A stretch of 64,000 nucleotides of DNA from Nitrospinaceae bacterium (GTDB lineage Bacteria; Nitrospinota; Nitrospinia; Nitrospinales; Nitrospinaceae). The notes beneath the pieces were generated by a model. The model searched no databases. It saw nothing but the letters and a program-made list of their open reading frames with translations, and had not been told where the DNA came from. The stretch's first letter is position 1, and each line of letters opens with the position of its first letter. Positions 1 to 7,476 of this stretch are shown one piece after another. Location of the stretch: positions 101,017 through 165,016 of the forward strand of contig JAJDBF010000010.1 in NCBI GenBank assembly GCA_029261535.1. The letters run 5' to 3'. The position numbers and the translations under genes were made by a program.

Positions 1-1041
1 CTCCAATGTCGTCTGCTGAAATGATTGCCCAGCCAACTGACCGCAGGCACCGAGGATGTCGGTGCCCCGGTTTTTCCTGACAAAAGCTGAATAGTGCTTT
101 GAGATGAGATATTCCCGGAAAGAATTCACCTGATCCTCTGCGGGAGCCTTGTAAGCTGAACCTTCATACCAGTTGAAAGGGATCAGGTTTATCTTGCAGG
201 GAAAACCGGAGAGCCATTTCGATAACCTGCGTGCGTCTTCCATCCGGTCGTTGACTCCTCTCAGCAAAACGTATTCGATGGTGATGCGTCTCCCTGCCTT
301 TAACGGGTAATCCTGCAGACAGGCGATAAGCGATTCAATCGGATATTTTTTGTTGATCGGCATGATGACATCGCGCGTTTGATTATCTGTCGCATTGAGA
401 GACACGGCGAGATTGACATTCAATCCTTCGTCGCCAAAGGATCGAATCTTGTCCACCAGGCCGCTGGTCGAAACTGTTACCTTGCGAATGGGGAAGCTCA
501 GTGCTTCTGTTGATATCAAAAGTTTGATCGCAGAGATCACTGGCTCATAATTATCCAGCGGTTCGCCCATACCCATCATCACGATATTGGTCACCTGCTC
601 TTTGTCCGAGAGGTCGTCATTGACCGCCATGAATTGCCCCAGGATTTCACCAGCCGTTAGCTGATCTTTTAATCCAAGAGTGCCGGTTAAACAGAACGAG
701 CAGGCCAGGCGACAACCCACCTGACTGGAGATGCACAAGGTCCTCCGATCACCCTCAGGCATCCAGATGCTTTCCACCTGCGCCCCGCTAGCAAGCTCAA
801 ACAAATACTTGATAGAGCCGTCTGCAGAACGGGTGCGCGACTTGATGGCGGGCAGACTGATACTGAAATTTTCCTGCAATTTTTGCCGGAGGCCCTTGGA
901 TATATTGGACATGGAATTAAAATCGCGGATGCCGCGCTGATACAACCAGCCCAAAACCTGATGCGTCCGGTAAGTAGACTCTCCCCATCCCTCGAGAGTG
1001 TCTTTTAGTTTTTGTTCAGTAACCCCAATAATATTAGTCAT
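1..1041 (-). CDS. rlmN: 23S rRNA (adenine-C2)-methyltransferase RlmN, cut by left edge
   Basis: Radical-SAM enzyme that methylates C2 of A2503 in 23S rRNA (and A37 of some tRNAs in relatives). The start is the ATG at 1041 and 347 codons are visible, so only a few C-terminal residues lie outside the window (family about 350-380 aa). The radical-SAM cluster motif CRLACSFC is seen near residues 108-115, followed by MMGMGEPLDNY, VSTSGLVDKI and NLAVSLNA, all typical of RlmN. The fragment CGQL near the edge corresponds to the region of the C-terminal catalytic cysteine. It is transcribed leftwards, away from the J-domain gene. Family assignment is very secure. Confidence 0.96.
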   Translation of the reverse strand, partial: MTNIIGVTEQKLKDTLEGWGESTYRTHQVLGWLYQRGIRDFNSMSNISKGLRQKLQENFSISLPAIKSRTRSADGSIKYLFELASGAQVESIWMPEGDRRTLCISSQVGCRLACSFCLTGTLGLKDQLTAGEILGQFMAVNDDLSDKEQVTNIVMMGMGEPLDNYEPVISAIKLLISTEALSFPIRKVTVSTSGLVDKIRSFGDEGLNVNLAVSLNATDNQTRDVIMPINKKYPIESLIACLQDYPLKAGRRITIEYVLLRGVNDRMEDARRLSKWLSGFPCKINLIPFNWYEGSAYKAPAEDQVNSFREYLISKHYSAFVRKNRGTDILGACGQLAGQSFQQTTLE

Positions 1042-1376
1042 TTAAGCTGAGTTATTTGAAATTCCACAAAATAAAGGATCGTCGATTTTTGCCAGAAAAA
1101 TCGAGACCTCAATGTAAATTTTGCCCATTATACCCGCTGATACGGAAATATGTTCCTCCGATTTCTCTGGATAGCCATCCCCGAATGGGGTACACTTTCT
1201 CGAATAATCGGGATTGGTGGGTCCCGGTTCAATCGGCTTCCCAAGAGAAAAAGAGTCCCAATGGTTTGAAGCGAAACAAGTTGTTTTCCCGCTTGCTGAA
1301 ACGGAAAGAGCAACGATGAGAGAAATTATTCAGGATGACAACACGAAATTGCCCGCGAAAGGAAAAGGCATAAATT
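1042..1376. other. Intergenic region without a convincing gene
   Basis: This is the divergent spacer between rlmN (leftward) and the J-domain gene (rightward), so it should hold promoters for both. Open frames occur on both strands (1056-1319 plus, 1128-1313 minus), but neither shows a recognisable motif, good ribosome-binding site or protein-like composition. A purine-rich stretch at about 1357-1368 lies just upstream of the GTG at 1377. Confidence 0.5.
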
Positions 1377-2180
1377 GTGAATAGCAATAGAGCCGTGAAA
1401 CTGCCCGAATGCTATCGAATTCTCAATGTATCACCTGGTGCCGCCTGGAATGAAGTCAGGCTCGCCTACCACGCCCTTGCGTTAAAATTCCACCCCGACC
1501 GTAACCTGGGCGACCCTCATTGCGAGGAACGCTTTAAAGAGGTTTCATCAGCATTTAATATGTTGCGAAAATATTACGCTTCAAAGGGAATGGGTGGCTT
1601 GTCTCAGGACATAAATGAGTCGGCTCCATTTCCCGGGAGTAACCCTGACACCAAAAGGCGATCCACTGAAACCCTGCCTGAATTTGACGGCCCTTTGGTC
1701 AGCCGCGCATGGAAAAAATTGCAACGACTGGAGCGTACCTGGTTTCAACTCGATGTCGAATTAAAAGTGGTCATTTCCCAGCAGGTTGCTTTCAAGGGGG
1801 GCTATATCAAAGTTAAAAGATCCTGGGAGACGCTGGACATCCGGGTGCCGCAAAGATCACGCGCAGGCACTTTATTGCGGCTGGTCGGCAAGGGAGACCC
1901 TGGGGTTTTGCATCGTGAGCGGGGAGACCTGATTGTACGTATCGAAGTTACGCCAGGCCAGCGACCGCGCCATCAACCTGATGAATTTCCCGTAGTCGTC
2001 TGGCTGAAAAAGAAAGACCTGCGACAACGGCGAGTATTTTCTTTATCGACGCATGAAGGCAAGATTTTATATTCCCTGCCAGTGACCACTCACGATGGCC
2101 AGGAATTTGTTCTCCTCGGCAAGCCCGATGATATTACCGGAATCAGAACGCGATTCTTGGTGGAAGTGCGGGTGGTTTGA
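1377..2180 (+). CDS. J-domain co-chaperone, DnaJ/CbpA-like without zinc finger
   Basis: Hsp40-type co-chaperone expected to stimulate DnaK ATPase activity. Residues about 10-70 form a J domain with the HPD motif at 39-41 (context KFHPDRN). A linker of about 45 residues follows, without the G/F-rich or CxxCxGxG zinc-finger repeats of true DnaJ. Residues about 120-265 resemble the DnaJ C-terminal substrate-binding domain (a segment with VPQRSRAGTLLRLVGKG, then GDLIVRIEV). The 267 aa length suits a CbpA-type protein. The start is GTG at 1377, preceded by a purine-rich site. Its last 38 bp overlap the convergent lipoprotein gene. No dnaK or grpE is near, so its partner is unknown. Confidence 0.88.
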   Translation: MNSNRAVKLPECYRILNVSPGAAWNEVRLAYHALALKFHPDRNLGDPHCEERFKEVSSAFNMLRKYYASKGMGGLSQDINESAPFPGSNPDTKRRSTETLPEFDGPLVSRAWKKLQRLERTWFQLDVELKVVISQQVAFKGGYIKVKRSWETLDIRVPQRSRAGTLLRLVGKGDPGVLHRERGDLIVRIEVTPGQRPRHQPDEFPVVVWLKKKDLRQRRVFSLSTHEGKILYSLPVTTHDGQEFVLLGKPDDITGIRTRFLVEVRVV

Positions 2181-2994
2181 TAAATTTTTCCAGCGGGTCA
2201 GGATTCTCATTGTAATTTTTAAACGTGTGGGTGGTCACCAGGATATTGATCAGGGCCATCAACACGATACAGATCGCCAGAGCAGAGAGCGTTATCATTT
2301 TTTCGCTCTTTTCCATTTTCTTGAATCCCTTGAGCATCACCACAACGCAAGCCACAGACCATAGCACCCCTACAATTAATATTCCCTGCAAGGTTTTGGA
2401 CAAGGCGATTTCCGAGTCCATGTGATTCAACGTCAGGGCCGCAAAAATGATGGGCGGAAAACTGAATAGAAAAGGCCATCCCACCCAGCCCGAACCTGGG
2501 GTACGATTGCCCCGCCAGGTCTTGAGTCCGAACACCAGCATGATAGTGATCAAGACGAACCCGATCCGATCCCGCACGTCACTCTCGTGTTGTTTTGCCC
2601 GGATAAAATTCAACGCGCCGAGAACGTAACTGGAAACTTCCTCATCATCCATTTCGTAATAACCGCCCTTGTTGGTGTCGAAGGCGAACACCCGCGCGGT
2701 GATGGACTCAGCAGGCAGGGCAATCGCCCGCCATGCGCTGTCGTTTGCCGATTCGATTTCGAGATAGACAATGCCCGTGTGGTATTCAAGCTTGCCACCT
2801 GTTTCTTGCAACTCGGTCAGGTTGCGCGCATATTTGTCGTTCTTTTTGTGATAGTCTTTTTGTAATTCAATCAGGTCCAGCATGGCCTTGCGGGCCTGAA
2901 TATCCGCCGCATTTTGGTAAAGGCGATCACACCCGTTCAGGAACAAAAGGGCAAGGACGCATATAAAGAATCGAATCAGTAAAGATCTTTTCAT
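2143..2994 (-). CDS. Membrane-anchored lipoprotein, unknown function
   Basis: Not recognised as a named family. The frame is open from 3057, but I choose the ATG at 2994 because the protein then begins with a classic lipoprotein signal (basic MKRSLLIRFF, hydrophobic core, lipobox LFLNGC) and is 283 aa. After the lipidated cysteine comes a soluble part of about 110 residues with an N-terminal helix, similar in feel to pilin-like globular domains (residues about 25-60, with QKDYHKKNDKYA). Four hydrophobic segments follow and resemble transmembrane helices, with a charged tail. A lipoprotein signal joined to a polytopic C-terminus is unusual. The signal could simply act as the first membrane helix. 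Its 3' end overlaps the convergent J-domain gene by 38 bp. Confidence 0.7.
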   Translation of the reverse strand: MKRSLLIRFFICVLALLFLNGCDRLYQNAADIQARKAMLDLIELQKDYHKKNDKYARNLTELQETGGKLEYHTGIVYLEIESANDSAWRAIALPAESITARVFAFDTNKGGYYEMDDEEVSSYVLGALNFIRAKQHESDVRDRIGFVLITIMLVFGLKTWRGNRTPGSGWVGWPFLFSFPPIIFAALTLNHMDSEIALSKTLQGILIVGVLWSVACVVVMLKGFKKMEKSEKMITLSALAICIVLMALINILVTTHTFKNYNENPDPLEKFIKPPALPPRIAF

Positions 2995-3113
2995 AAGTTG
3001 AGAAATCCAGGAGCTTAAGTTAAACGAAAGGCAATGAGTTGCCAGCAGAGAAGTCACCGTAGAGGCACCTCAGCGAAACGCCTATTATGAATCAGAATTC
3101 CATCAGGAAACAA

Positions 3114-3656
3114 ATGAAATTTGTCACAGGCAACCTGAACAAGGTCAAAGAAGCGCAAATGATTCTCGGACTGACGCTGGATCAGATCGATATTGCCCTC
3201 GAAGAAATCCAGACCTGCGACGTTGAAACAGCGGTGAATCACAAGGTACGGGAAGCTTATCTGAAACTGGACAAGCCCGTGTTGGTGGAGGACTCCGGCC
3301 TGGTTTTTTTAGCCTGGAACGGACTCCCCGGAGCCCTTGTCAAATGGTTTGAGCAAACCGTTGGATTGGAAGGCATGGCCCGCATGCTGGACCCGTTTCC
3401 CAATCGCGAAGCCATCGCACAGTGTTTTGTCGGATTGGGCGATGGTGCACAATTTATCATTGGTAAAGGAGAGGTGAGGGGAACCATTGCTGAATCACCA
3501 CGAGGGAAAAACGGTTTCGGCTGGGACACCTTGTTCATCCCGGAAGGCCATGACAGGACGTTTGCCGAAATGAGCGCAGAAGAGAAAAACGAAATTTCTC
3601 ATCGCAAGCGGGCCTTCGAAGATGTGAAACGGTTGGGCTCTGGGTTTTCAAATTAA
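3114..3656 (+). CDS. rdgB: XTP/dITP diphosphatase (RdgB/HAM1 family)
   Basis: House-cleaning pyrophosphatase that hydrolyses XTP, dITP and ITP to monophosphates, keeping deaminated purines out of nucleic acids. Family features: N-terminal FVTGNLNKVKEA, the acidic metal/substrate motif VEDSGL, and the C-terminal blocks GFGWDTLFIPEG, TFAEMS and ISHRKRAF. The frame extends to an ATG at 3087, but the ATG at 3114 has an AGGAA site 8 bases upstream and puts the conserved beta strand at the N-terminus, giving 180 aa. The family is usually 190-200 aa, so it is slightly short. It is convergent with the small protein ending at 3855, and a strong inverted repeat lies between them. Confidence 0.93.
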   Translation: MKFVTGNLNKVKEAQMILGLTLDQIDIALEEIQTCDVETAVNHKVREAYLKLDKPVLVEDSGLVFLAWNGLPGALVKWFEQTVGLEGMARMLDPFPNREAIAQCFVGLGDGAQFIIGKGEVRGTIAESPRGKNGFGWDTLFIPEGHDRTFAEMSAEEKNEISHRKRAFEDVKRLGSGFSN

Positions 3657-3718
3657 ATTGGTTAATGGTTTTTTTTTACTAAAAGGTTGCTGGAAAAGTT
3701 TTATTGCCGCCGGTAATT

Positions 3719-3787
3719 GTCACATTGAGCTTGTCGAAGTTTGGAGACTATATTATCCAGACCACACTTCGACAAGCTCAATGTGAC
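3719..3787. repeat. Perfect 22-bp inverted repeat, probable bidirectional terminator
   Basis: Bases 3719-3740 and 3766-3787 are exact reverse complements, separated by 25 bases. The arm carries the core TTGAGCTTGTCGAAGT, related to the tail motif of the dispersed repeats at 4473, 33808 and 38825. It sits between the convergent ends of rdgB and the gene ending at 3855, so a transcript in either direction would form a long hairpin. No clear T tract follows, so termination is inferred. Confidence 0.75.
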
Positions 3788-3854
3788 TATTATGGGAAAG
3801 CCTCGCAGAAAAGACTTAATAGCAATCTGTTAGAAAATTTTCTTATTGCGACTT

Positions 3855-4250
3855 CTATTTATTTGGTTCCAAGAGCCGCTGATAAAGGTGCTCAAAGCAT
3901 TCATAATATCCGGGTAGTTTTTTATAAACAGTGTCTGCCTCAGAGGCACGGCTCTCAAGTTTGAGGCTCTCGATGGAATTTAAAATATCTGCGCAGTCCG
4001 TTTCCTCGGGCATCCATCTTCCCTGAACTGCGTGATCAATTAAATATACAAGGTCTTCATTTTCATCACGACCAGAAGCTACGGCGATACATTTCAAAAC
4101 GGAGATCAACGTGAATTCAAAGCGCTGGAGGGATGCATCACGGAAGTAGGGCGTTGGCTCCTGATCCAGCATTTCCCTGAAGCGTTGCAGGTTCCATTGC
4201 AGGTGCCCCAGCAGTACGGACAGTGGGACGTTATCTTGTGATTCAGTCAA
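3855..4250 (-). CDS. Small helical protein, possibly HI0074/HEPN-like
   Basis: 131 aa, acidic and predicted mainly helical. The segment FRDASLQRFEFTLISVLKC resembles the helix of nucleotidyltransferase substrate-binding (HI0074, minimal HEPN-type) proteins, where a similar RDA-x-IQRFE-x-T block is typical. The usual RN-x(4-6)-H signature is not obvious further on. No MNT-type nucleotidyltransferase partner lies next door, so a toxin-antitoxin role is not supported here. The start is a TTG at 4250 with no good ribosome-binding site, so the true start is uncertain. The family assignment is a weak similarity judged by eye. Confidence 0.55.
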   Translation of the reverse strand: MTESQDNVPLSVLLGHLQWNLQRFREMLDQEPTPYFRDASLQRFEFTLISVLKCIAVASGRDENEDLVYLIDHAVQGRWMPEETDCADILNSIESLKLESRASEADTVYKKLPGYYECFEHLYQRLLEPNK

Positions 4251-4391
4251 GGCTATTCACTCAATTGGAAGTAATACGCACGATTAAACGCCACGATTGT
4301 ATAAGACTCACGCCCAGAAAACCTAGAAATTTTAGAATAAATTTTTCGTCGGTGCTTAATTTTTGTGGAGACTTTGATATAACCCAAAAAT

Positions 4392-4489
4392 CAAAAACAA
4401 AGGCGAGATTCTTCGCTTGGCTCAGAATGACAGTTCGTTGATTTTATGCGTCACCCAGAGCTGATAGCCTGTCCTGAGCCTGTCGAAGG
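4392..4489. repeat. Composite dispersed repeat, copy A
   Basis: The first part, 4392-4432, contains AAAGGCGAGATTCTTCGC followed by CTCAGAATGACA. The second part, 4473-4489, reads CCTGAGCCTGTCGAAGG. The same two parts recur at 33746-33823 and 38703-38841, always intergenic. Confidence 0.7.
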
Positions 4490-4531
4490 AAAGGGCGGCC
4501 TCCGCTTTTCAGCCCCTCAAGAAACACTTAT

Positions 4532-4602
4532 GCAAAGGTCTCCTTTCAGAAGGAGGACAATTAAAAAACCAAGGTTAGGCAAAGGTCCCCTTGAACAAGG
4601 AG
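4532..4602. repeat. Two imperfect direct repeats with small hairpins
   Basis: Segments 4532-4555 and 4579-4602 share the core GCAAAGGTC followed by CCTT and AAGGAG-type bases, and each can fold into a short CCTT/AAGG stem. They may be remnants of another intergenic repeat family. No function is claimed. Confidence 0.45.
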
Positions 4603-4684
4603 TTTTGAATTGACCGGGCAAAAATGATAGTCTTCCAGCTTTAATAGCACCAATGCACTCAAATAAATTCTCTTCAGGTTTTCA

Positions 4685-5113
4685 ATGGAAAAAGAATCCA
4701 GTCTGGTAGATAACGGCGATGGCACGGTAACTGACGAAGCGGCTGGTTTGATGTGGAAAAAGGCCGATTCTATGATCGAACTGAAAAAATGGGTAAATTA
4801 TCAGGACTGCGTCGATTACGTGCGGGCGTTGAGAGAAAATAAATTTGCCGGATATGAAGACTGGAGACTGCCGACTTATGATGAAATGGGTGTTCTGTAC
4901 AACGAATCCTTTTCGTTAAACGACCGTTTTGGCAAGACCGTTCACATCAATCCTGTGTTTCAGGAGGGCTGTGGTTTTTCCATTGTCGCCGGGCAGGTGC
5001 CGGGCAGACAGCGTACCTGGGTCCTGAACTTAAGAACCGGGAATTTTGAGAATCCCGACGGACTCTGGACCCTTACCGAAGCAACACGAGCCGTGAGAAC
5101 AATACAAGAGTAA
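4685..5113 (+). CDS. DUF1566 (Lcl C-terminal-like) domain protein
   Basis: 142 aa consisting of one DUF1566 domain. Diagnostic blocks are NGDGTVTDEAAGLMWKKA at the N-terminus and YEDWRLPTYDEM near residue 60, where W-R-L-P-T is the family hallmark. The C-terminus has a WVLNLRTG-type strand and the arginine of RAVR. The domain is common in secreted or surface proteins and is related to C-type-lectin/FGE-like folds, but this protein has no signal peptide and looks cytoplasmic. Its biochemical role is unknown. A diverged paralogue of the same length lies at 53895-54320. It is 34 bases upstream of acs and may be co-transcribed with it. Confidence 0.85.
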   Translation: MEKESSLVDNGDGTVTDEAAGLMWKKADSMIELKKWVNYQDCVDYVRALRENKFAGYEDWRLPTYDEMGVLYNESFSLNDRFGKTVHINPVFQEGCGFSIVAGQVPGRQRTWVLNLRTGNFENPDGLWTLTEATRAVRTIQE

Positions 5114-5147
5114 CTCCACCTTCCAAATATGAGCAGGAGATCCTGTG

Positions 5148-7127
5148 ATGAGTGAATCCAGATTGTATCAACCGCCCCAAGGCTTATCTGACAAAGCCTG
5201 GTTTAAAAATATGGAAGAGTATCAGCAGTTGTACGACCGCTCCATCAGCGACCCTGAAAAATTTTGGGGAGAAACTGCCGAGACCTTCACTTGGAGTAAA
5301 AAATGGGATCAGGTCTGCGACTACAATTACGATGTTAGAAAAGGACCGATCCGTATTGAATGGTTCAAGGGCGGACAAACCAATATCACAGTCAATTGCC
5401 TCGATCGTCATATAGAAACACGGGGGGATCAAACGGCGATCATCTGGGAAGGCAATGAGCCCGGTGAACAGAGTAGCTTGACATACCGTGAACTGTTGTC
5501 TGCCGTGTGCCAATTTGCCAATGTTCTCAAGAAGCATGGGATCAAGAAGGGTGATCGTGTTTCCCTCTACATGCCGATGGTGCCGGAGTTGGCCATCGCC
5601 ATGCTGGCCTGTGCGCGTATTGGCGCGGTTCATTCGATTGTCTTTGGCGGTTTCTCCCCACGCTCCCTCGCTGATCGTATACATGATTCCGGTTGCACCG
5701 TGCTGATCACCACCGATGGTGGCTATCGCGGCAGTAAGCCGATCAACCTGAAAATCAACGCGGATCAGGCAATGGATCTGGCTGATGAGATGGGCGATGA
5801 AGTCACCGCCTGTATCGTTTTCAAGCGAGTAGGGGAGGTCATCCCGGTTGAGATGAAAACGGGCCGAGATTTCTGGTGGCACGATGAAATGAAAAGTGTT
5901 TCCACGGACTGTCCAGCCGAACCGATGGACGCAGAGGATCCTTTGTTCATCCTCTATACCTCCGGCTCAACCGGCAAGCCCAAAGGAGTGCAACACAATG
6001 TTGGCGGCTACATGGTCTACACCGCGCTCACCCACAAATATATTTTCGACTACCAGGATGGCGACATCTACTGGTGCACTGCCGATATCGGCTGGGTCAC
6101 GGGGCACTCCTACATTGTCTACGGTCCGCTGGCTAATGGTGCCACCACCATCATGTTCGAGGGCATTCCAACTTATCCCGATGCCGGCAGGTTCTGGGAG
6201 GTGGTCGACAAGCACAAGGTCAATCAGTTTTACACGGCACCCACGGCAATACGTTCGTTGATGGCGCATGGTGAAGACATCCCGGCAAAATACGATCTTT
6301 CAAGTTTGAAAGTGCTGGGGTCAGTAGGTGAGCCGATTAACCCGGAAGCCTGGCGCTGGTATTACCAGCAGATCGGGCGTGGGCGTTGCCCGGTAGTCGA
6401 TACCTGGTGGCAAACCGAGACCGGCGGCATTCTCATCACACCTTTACCGGGAGCCACTCCCTGCAAACCGGGGTCGGCGACCTTTCCATTTTTTGGCGTG
6501 TCACCCGTTGTCATTGAAGCTGAAACCGGCAAGGTGGTTGAAGGTGACGGTGTCTCGGGCGTGCTGGCTCTTGATAAACCCTGGCCAGGACAAGCCCGCA
6601 CCATCTTTGGCGATCATGAACGCTTCGAGGAAACCTATTTCAAAATGTATCCCGGAAATTATTTCACCGGTGACGGATGCAAGCGTGATGAAGATGGCTA
6701 TTACTGGATCACCGGACGCGTCGACGATGTCATTAATGTATCGGGGCATCGCATTGGCACAGCGGAAGTGGAATCGGCATTAGTACTCAACAGCAAGATT
6801 GCTGAAGCGGCGGTGGTCGGTTTCCCTCATGAGATCAAGGGGCAGGGACTCTATGCTTATGTCACCCTGATGGATGGCGTGGATTATGCGGATGAATTGA
6901 AAAAAGAATTGATCGCGTTTGTGCGGAATGAAATCGGACCGATCGCCACACCGGATATCATTCACTGGGCACCGGGTTTGCCAAAAACGCGCTCCGGAAA
7001 AATTATGCGACGGATATTAAGAAAGATTGCAGCGGACGAGGCGGATCAACTGGGTGATATTTCGACGTTGGCTGACCCATCTGTCGTGGAGCATCTGAAG
7101 ACGACCTACAAACCACTGTCAAAATAG
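5148..7127 (+). CDS. acs: Acetyl-CoA synthetase (AMP-forming)
   Basis: Converts acetate, ATP and CoA to acetyl-CoA through acetyl-AMP. 659 aa, full length for the family (about 650). The adenylate-forming signature [14 protein letters not shown] is near residue 270, the motif WWQTETGG near 425, the hinge region [20 protein letters not shown] near 530, and the C-terminal [10 protein letters not shown]. Its lysine (residue 618) is the one acetylated by Pat-type enzymes and reactivated by CobB in relatives. GTG at 5145 and ATG at 5148 are both in frame. The ATG is preferred because AGGAG ends 8 bases upstream. Transcription probably stops at the hairpins at 7130-7216. Confidence 0.97.
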   Translation: MSESRLYQPPQGLSDKAWFKNMEEYQQLYDRSISDPEKFWGETAETFTWSKKWDQVCDYNYDVRKGPIRIEWFKGGQTNITVNCLDRHIETRGDQTAIIWEGNEPGEQSSLTYRELLSAVCQFANVLKKHGIKKGDRVSLYMPMVPELAIAMLACARIGAVHSIVFGGFSPRSLADRIHDSGCTVLITTDGGYRGSKPINLKINADQAMDLADEMGDEVTACIVFKRVGEVIPVEMKTGRDFWWHDEMKSVSTDCPAEPMDAEDPLFILYTSGSTGKPKGVQHNVGGYMVYTALTHKYIFDYQDGDIYWCTADIGWVTGHSYIVYGPLANGATTIMFEGIPTYPDAGRFWEVVDKHKVNQFYTAPTAIRSLMAHGEDIPAKYDLSSLKVLGSVGEPINPEAWRWYYQQIGRGRCPVVDTWWQTETGGILITPLPGATPCKPGSATFPFFGVSPVVIEAETGKVVEGDGVSGVLALDKPWPGQARTIFGDHERFEETYFKMYPGNYFTGDGCKRDEDGYYWITGRVDDVINVSGHRIGTAEVESALVLNSKIAEAAVVGFPHEIKGQGLYAYVTLMDGVDYADELKKELIAFVRNEIGPIATPDIIHWAPGLPKTRSGKIMRRILRKIAADEADQLGDISTLADPSVVEHLKTTYKPLSK

Positions 7128-7129
7128 AA

Positions 7130-7155
7130 AAAGGACCCTTGAGTACAGGTCCTTT
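7130..7155. terminator. Hairpin after acs
   Basis: AAAGGACC (7130-7137) pairs with GGTCCTTT (7148-7155) across a 10-base loop, immediately after the acs stop codon. The flanking A-rich and T-rich arms give a terminator-like shape readable in both directions, but no long U tract follows. Confidence 0.6.
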
Positions 7156-7188
7156 GTAAACACATCCAGACAAAAAAACGGACGGGAC

Positions 7189-7216
7189 CATGGAGTTGAT
7201 TGTAGCCAACTCCATG
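7189..7216. terminator. Second hairpin between convergent genes
   Basis: CATGGAGTTG (7189-7198) and CAACTCCATG (7207-7216) are perfect 10-base complementary arms with an 8-base loop. It lies between acs and the convergent TPR gene, so it may stop either transcript. The poly-T is short. Confidence 0.55.
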
Positions 7217-7476
7217 ATTTCTCGCGCCAAGCGAAAAAAGAAAGGGATCCCCTCCCTCCCCAAATCTTGCCCCAAAATGTATTGAGCGTCAACTTTGAAT
7301 TAGGATAGATGTACGATAACCCCTAAGCCTCCTGCTGTCAACCCAATATTTTGATTTTATTAACTTTATTTGATTTTTGCGAAGGCTTCTTCACAATTAA
7401 TCCACATAATCCAAATGTTTTTAGAGGGTTATAATAGTTTTACTAACAGGTTATCCACAAGCAGTTTATAGCCCGA
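7217..7476. other. AT-rich non-coding spacer
   Basis: Together with the two hairpins this forms a 349-bp gap between convergent genes. Bases 7340-7450 are strongly AT-rich. A consensus-like TTATCCACA nonamer is at 7451-7459. It is a single exact match to a DnaA box without partners, so it is not called an origin. Confidence 0.5.

Larger units (their letters stand above)
4251..4684. other. Repeat-bearing intergenic region
   Basis: There is no credible gene here. The stretch holds one copy of a composite dispersed repeat (4392-4489) and a pair of similar short hairpin-forming segments (4532-4555 and 4579-4602). The last 80 bases are AT-rich and lead into the DUF1566 gene, so its promoter probably lies there. 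Confidence 0.6.

Noticed and set aside
1056..1319. 87-codon plus-strand frame and an overlapping minus-strand frame near rlmN
   Set aside because: No ribosome-binding site, no motif, and the frames oppose each other in a divergent promoter region.
3855..4250. Toxin-antitoxin module based on the HI0074-like helix
   Set aside because: No nucleotidyltransferase or other partner gene is adjacent, and the HEPN signature is not clear.
7340..7476. AT-rich spacer with a perfect TTATCCACA nonamer, considered as a replication origin
   Set aside because: Only one exact DnaA box. There is no box cluster and no dnaA, dnaN, gidA or parAB nearby.
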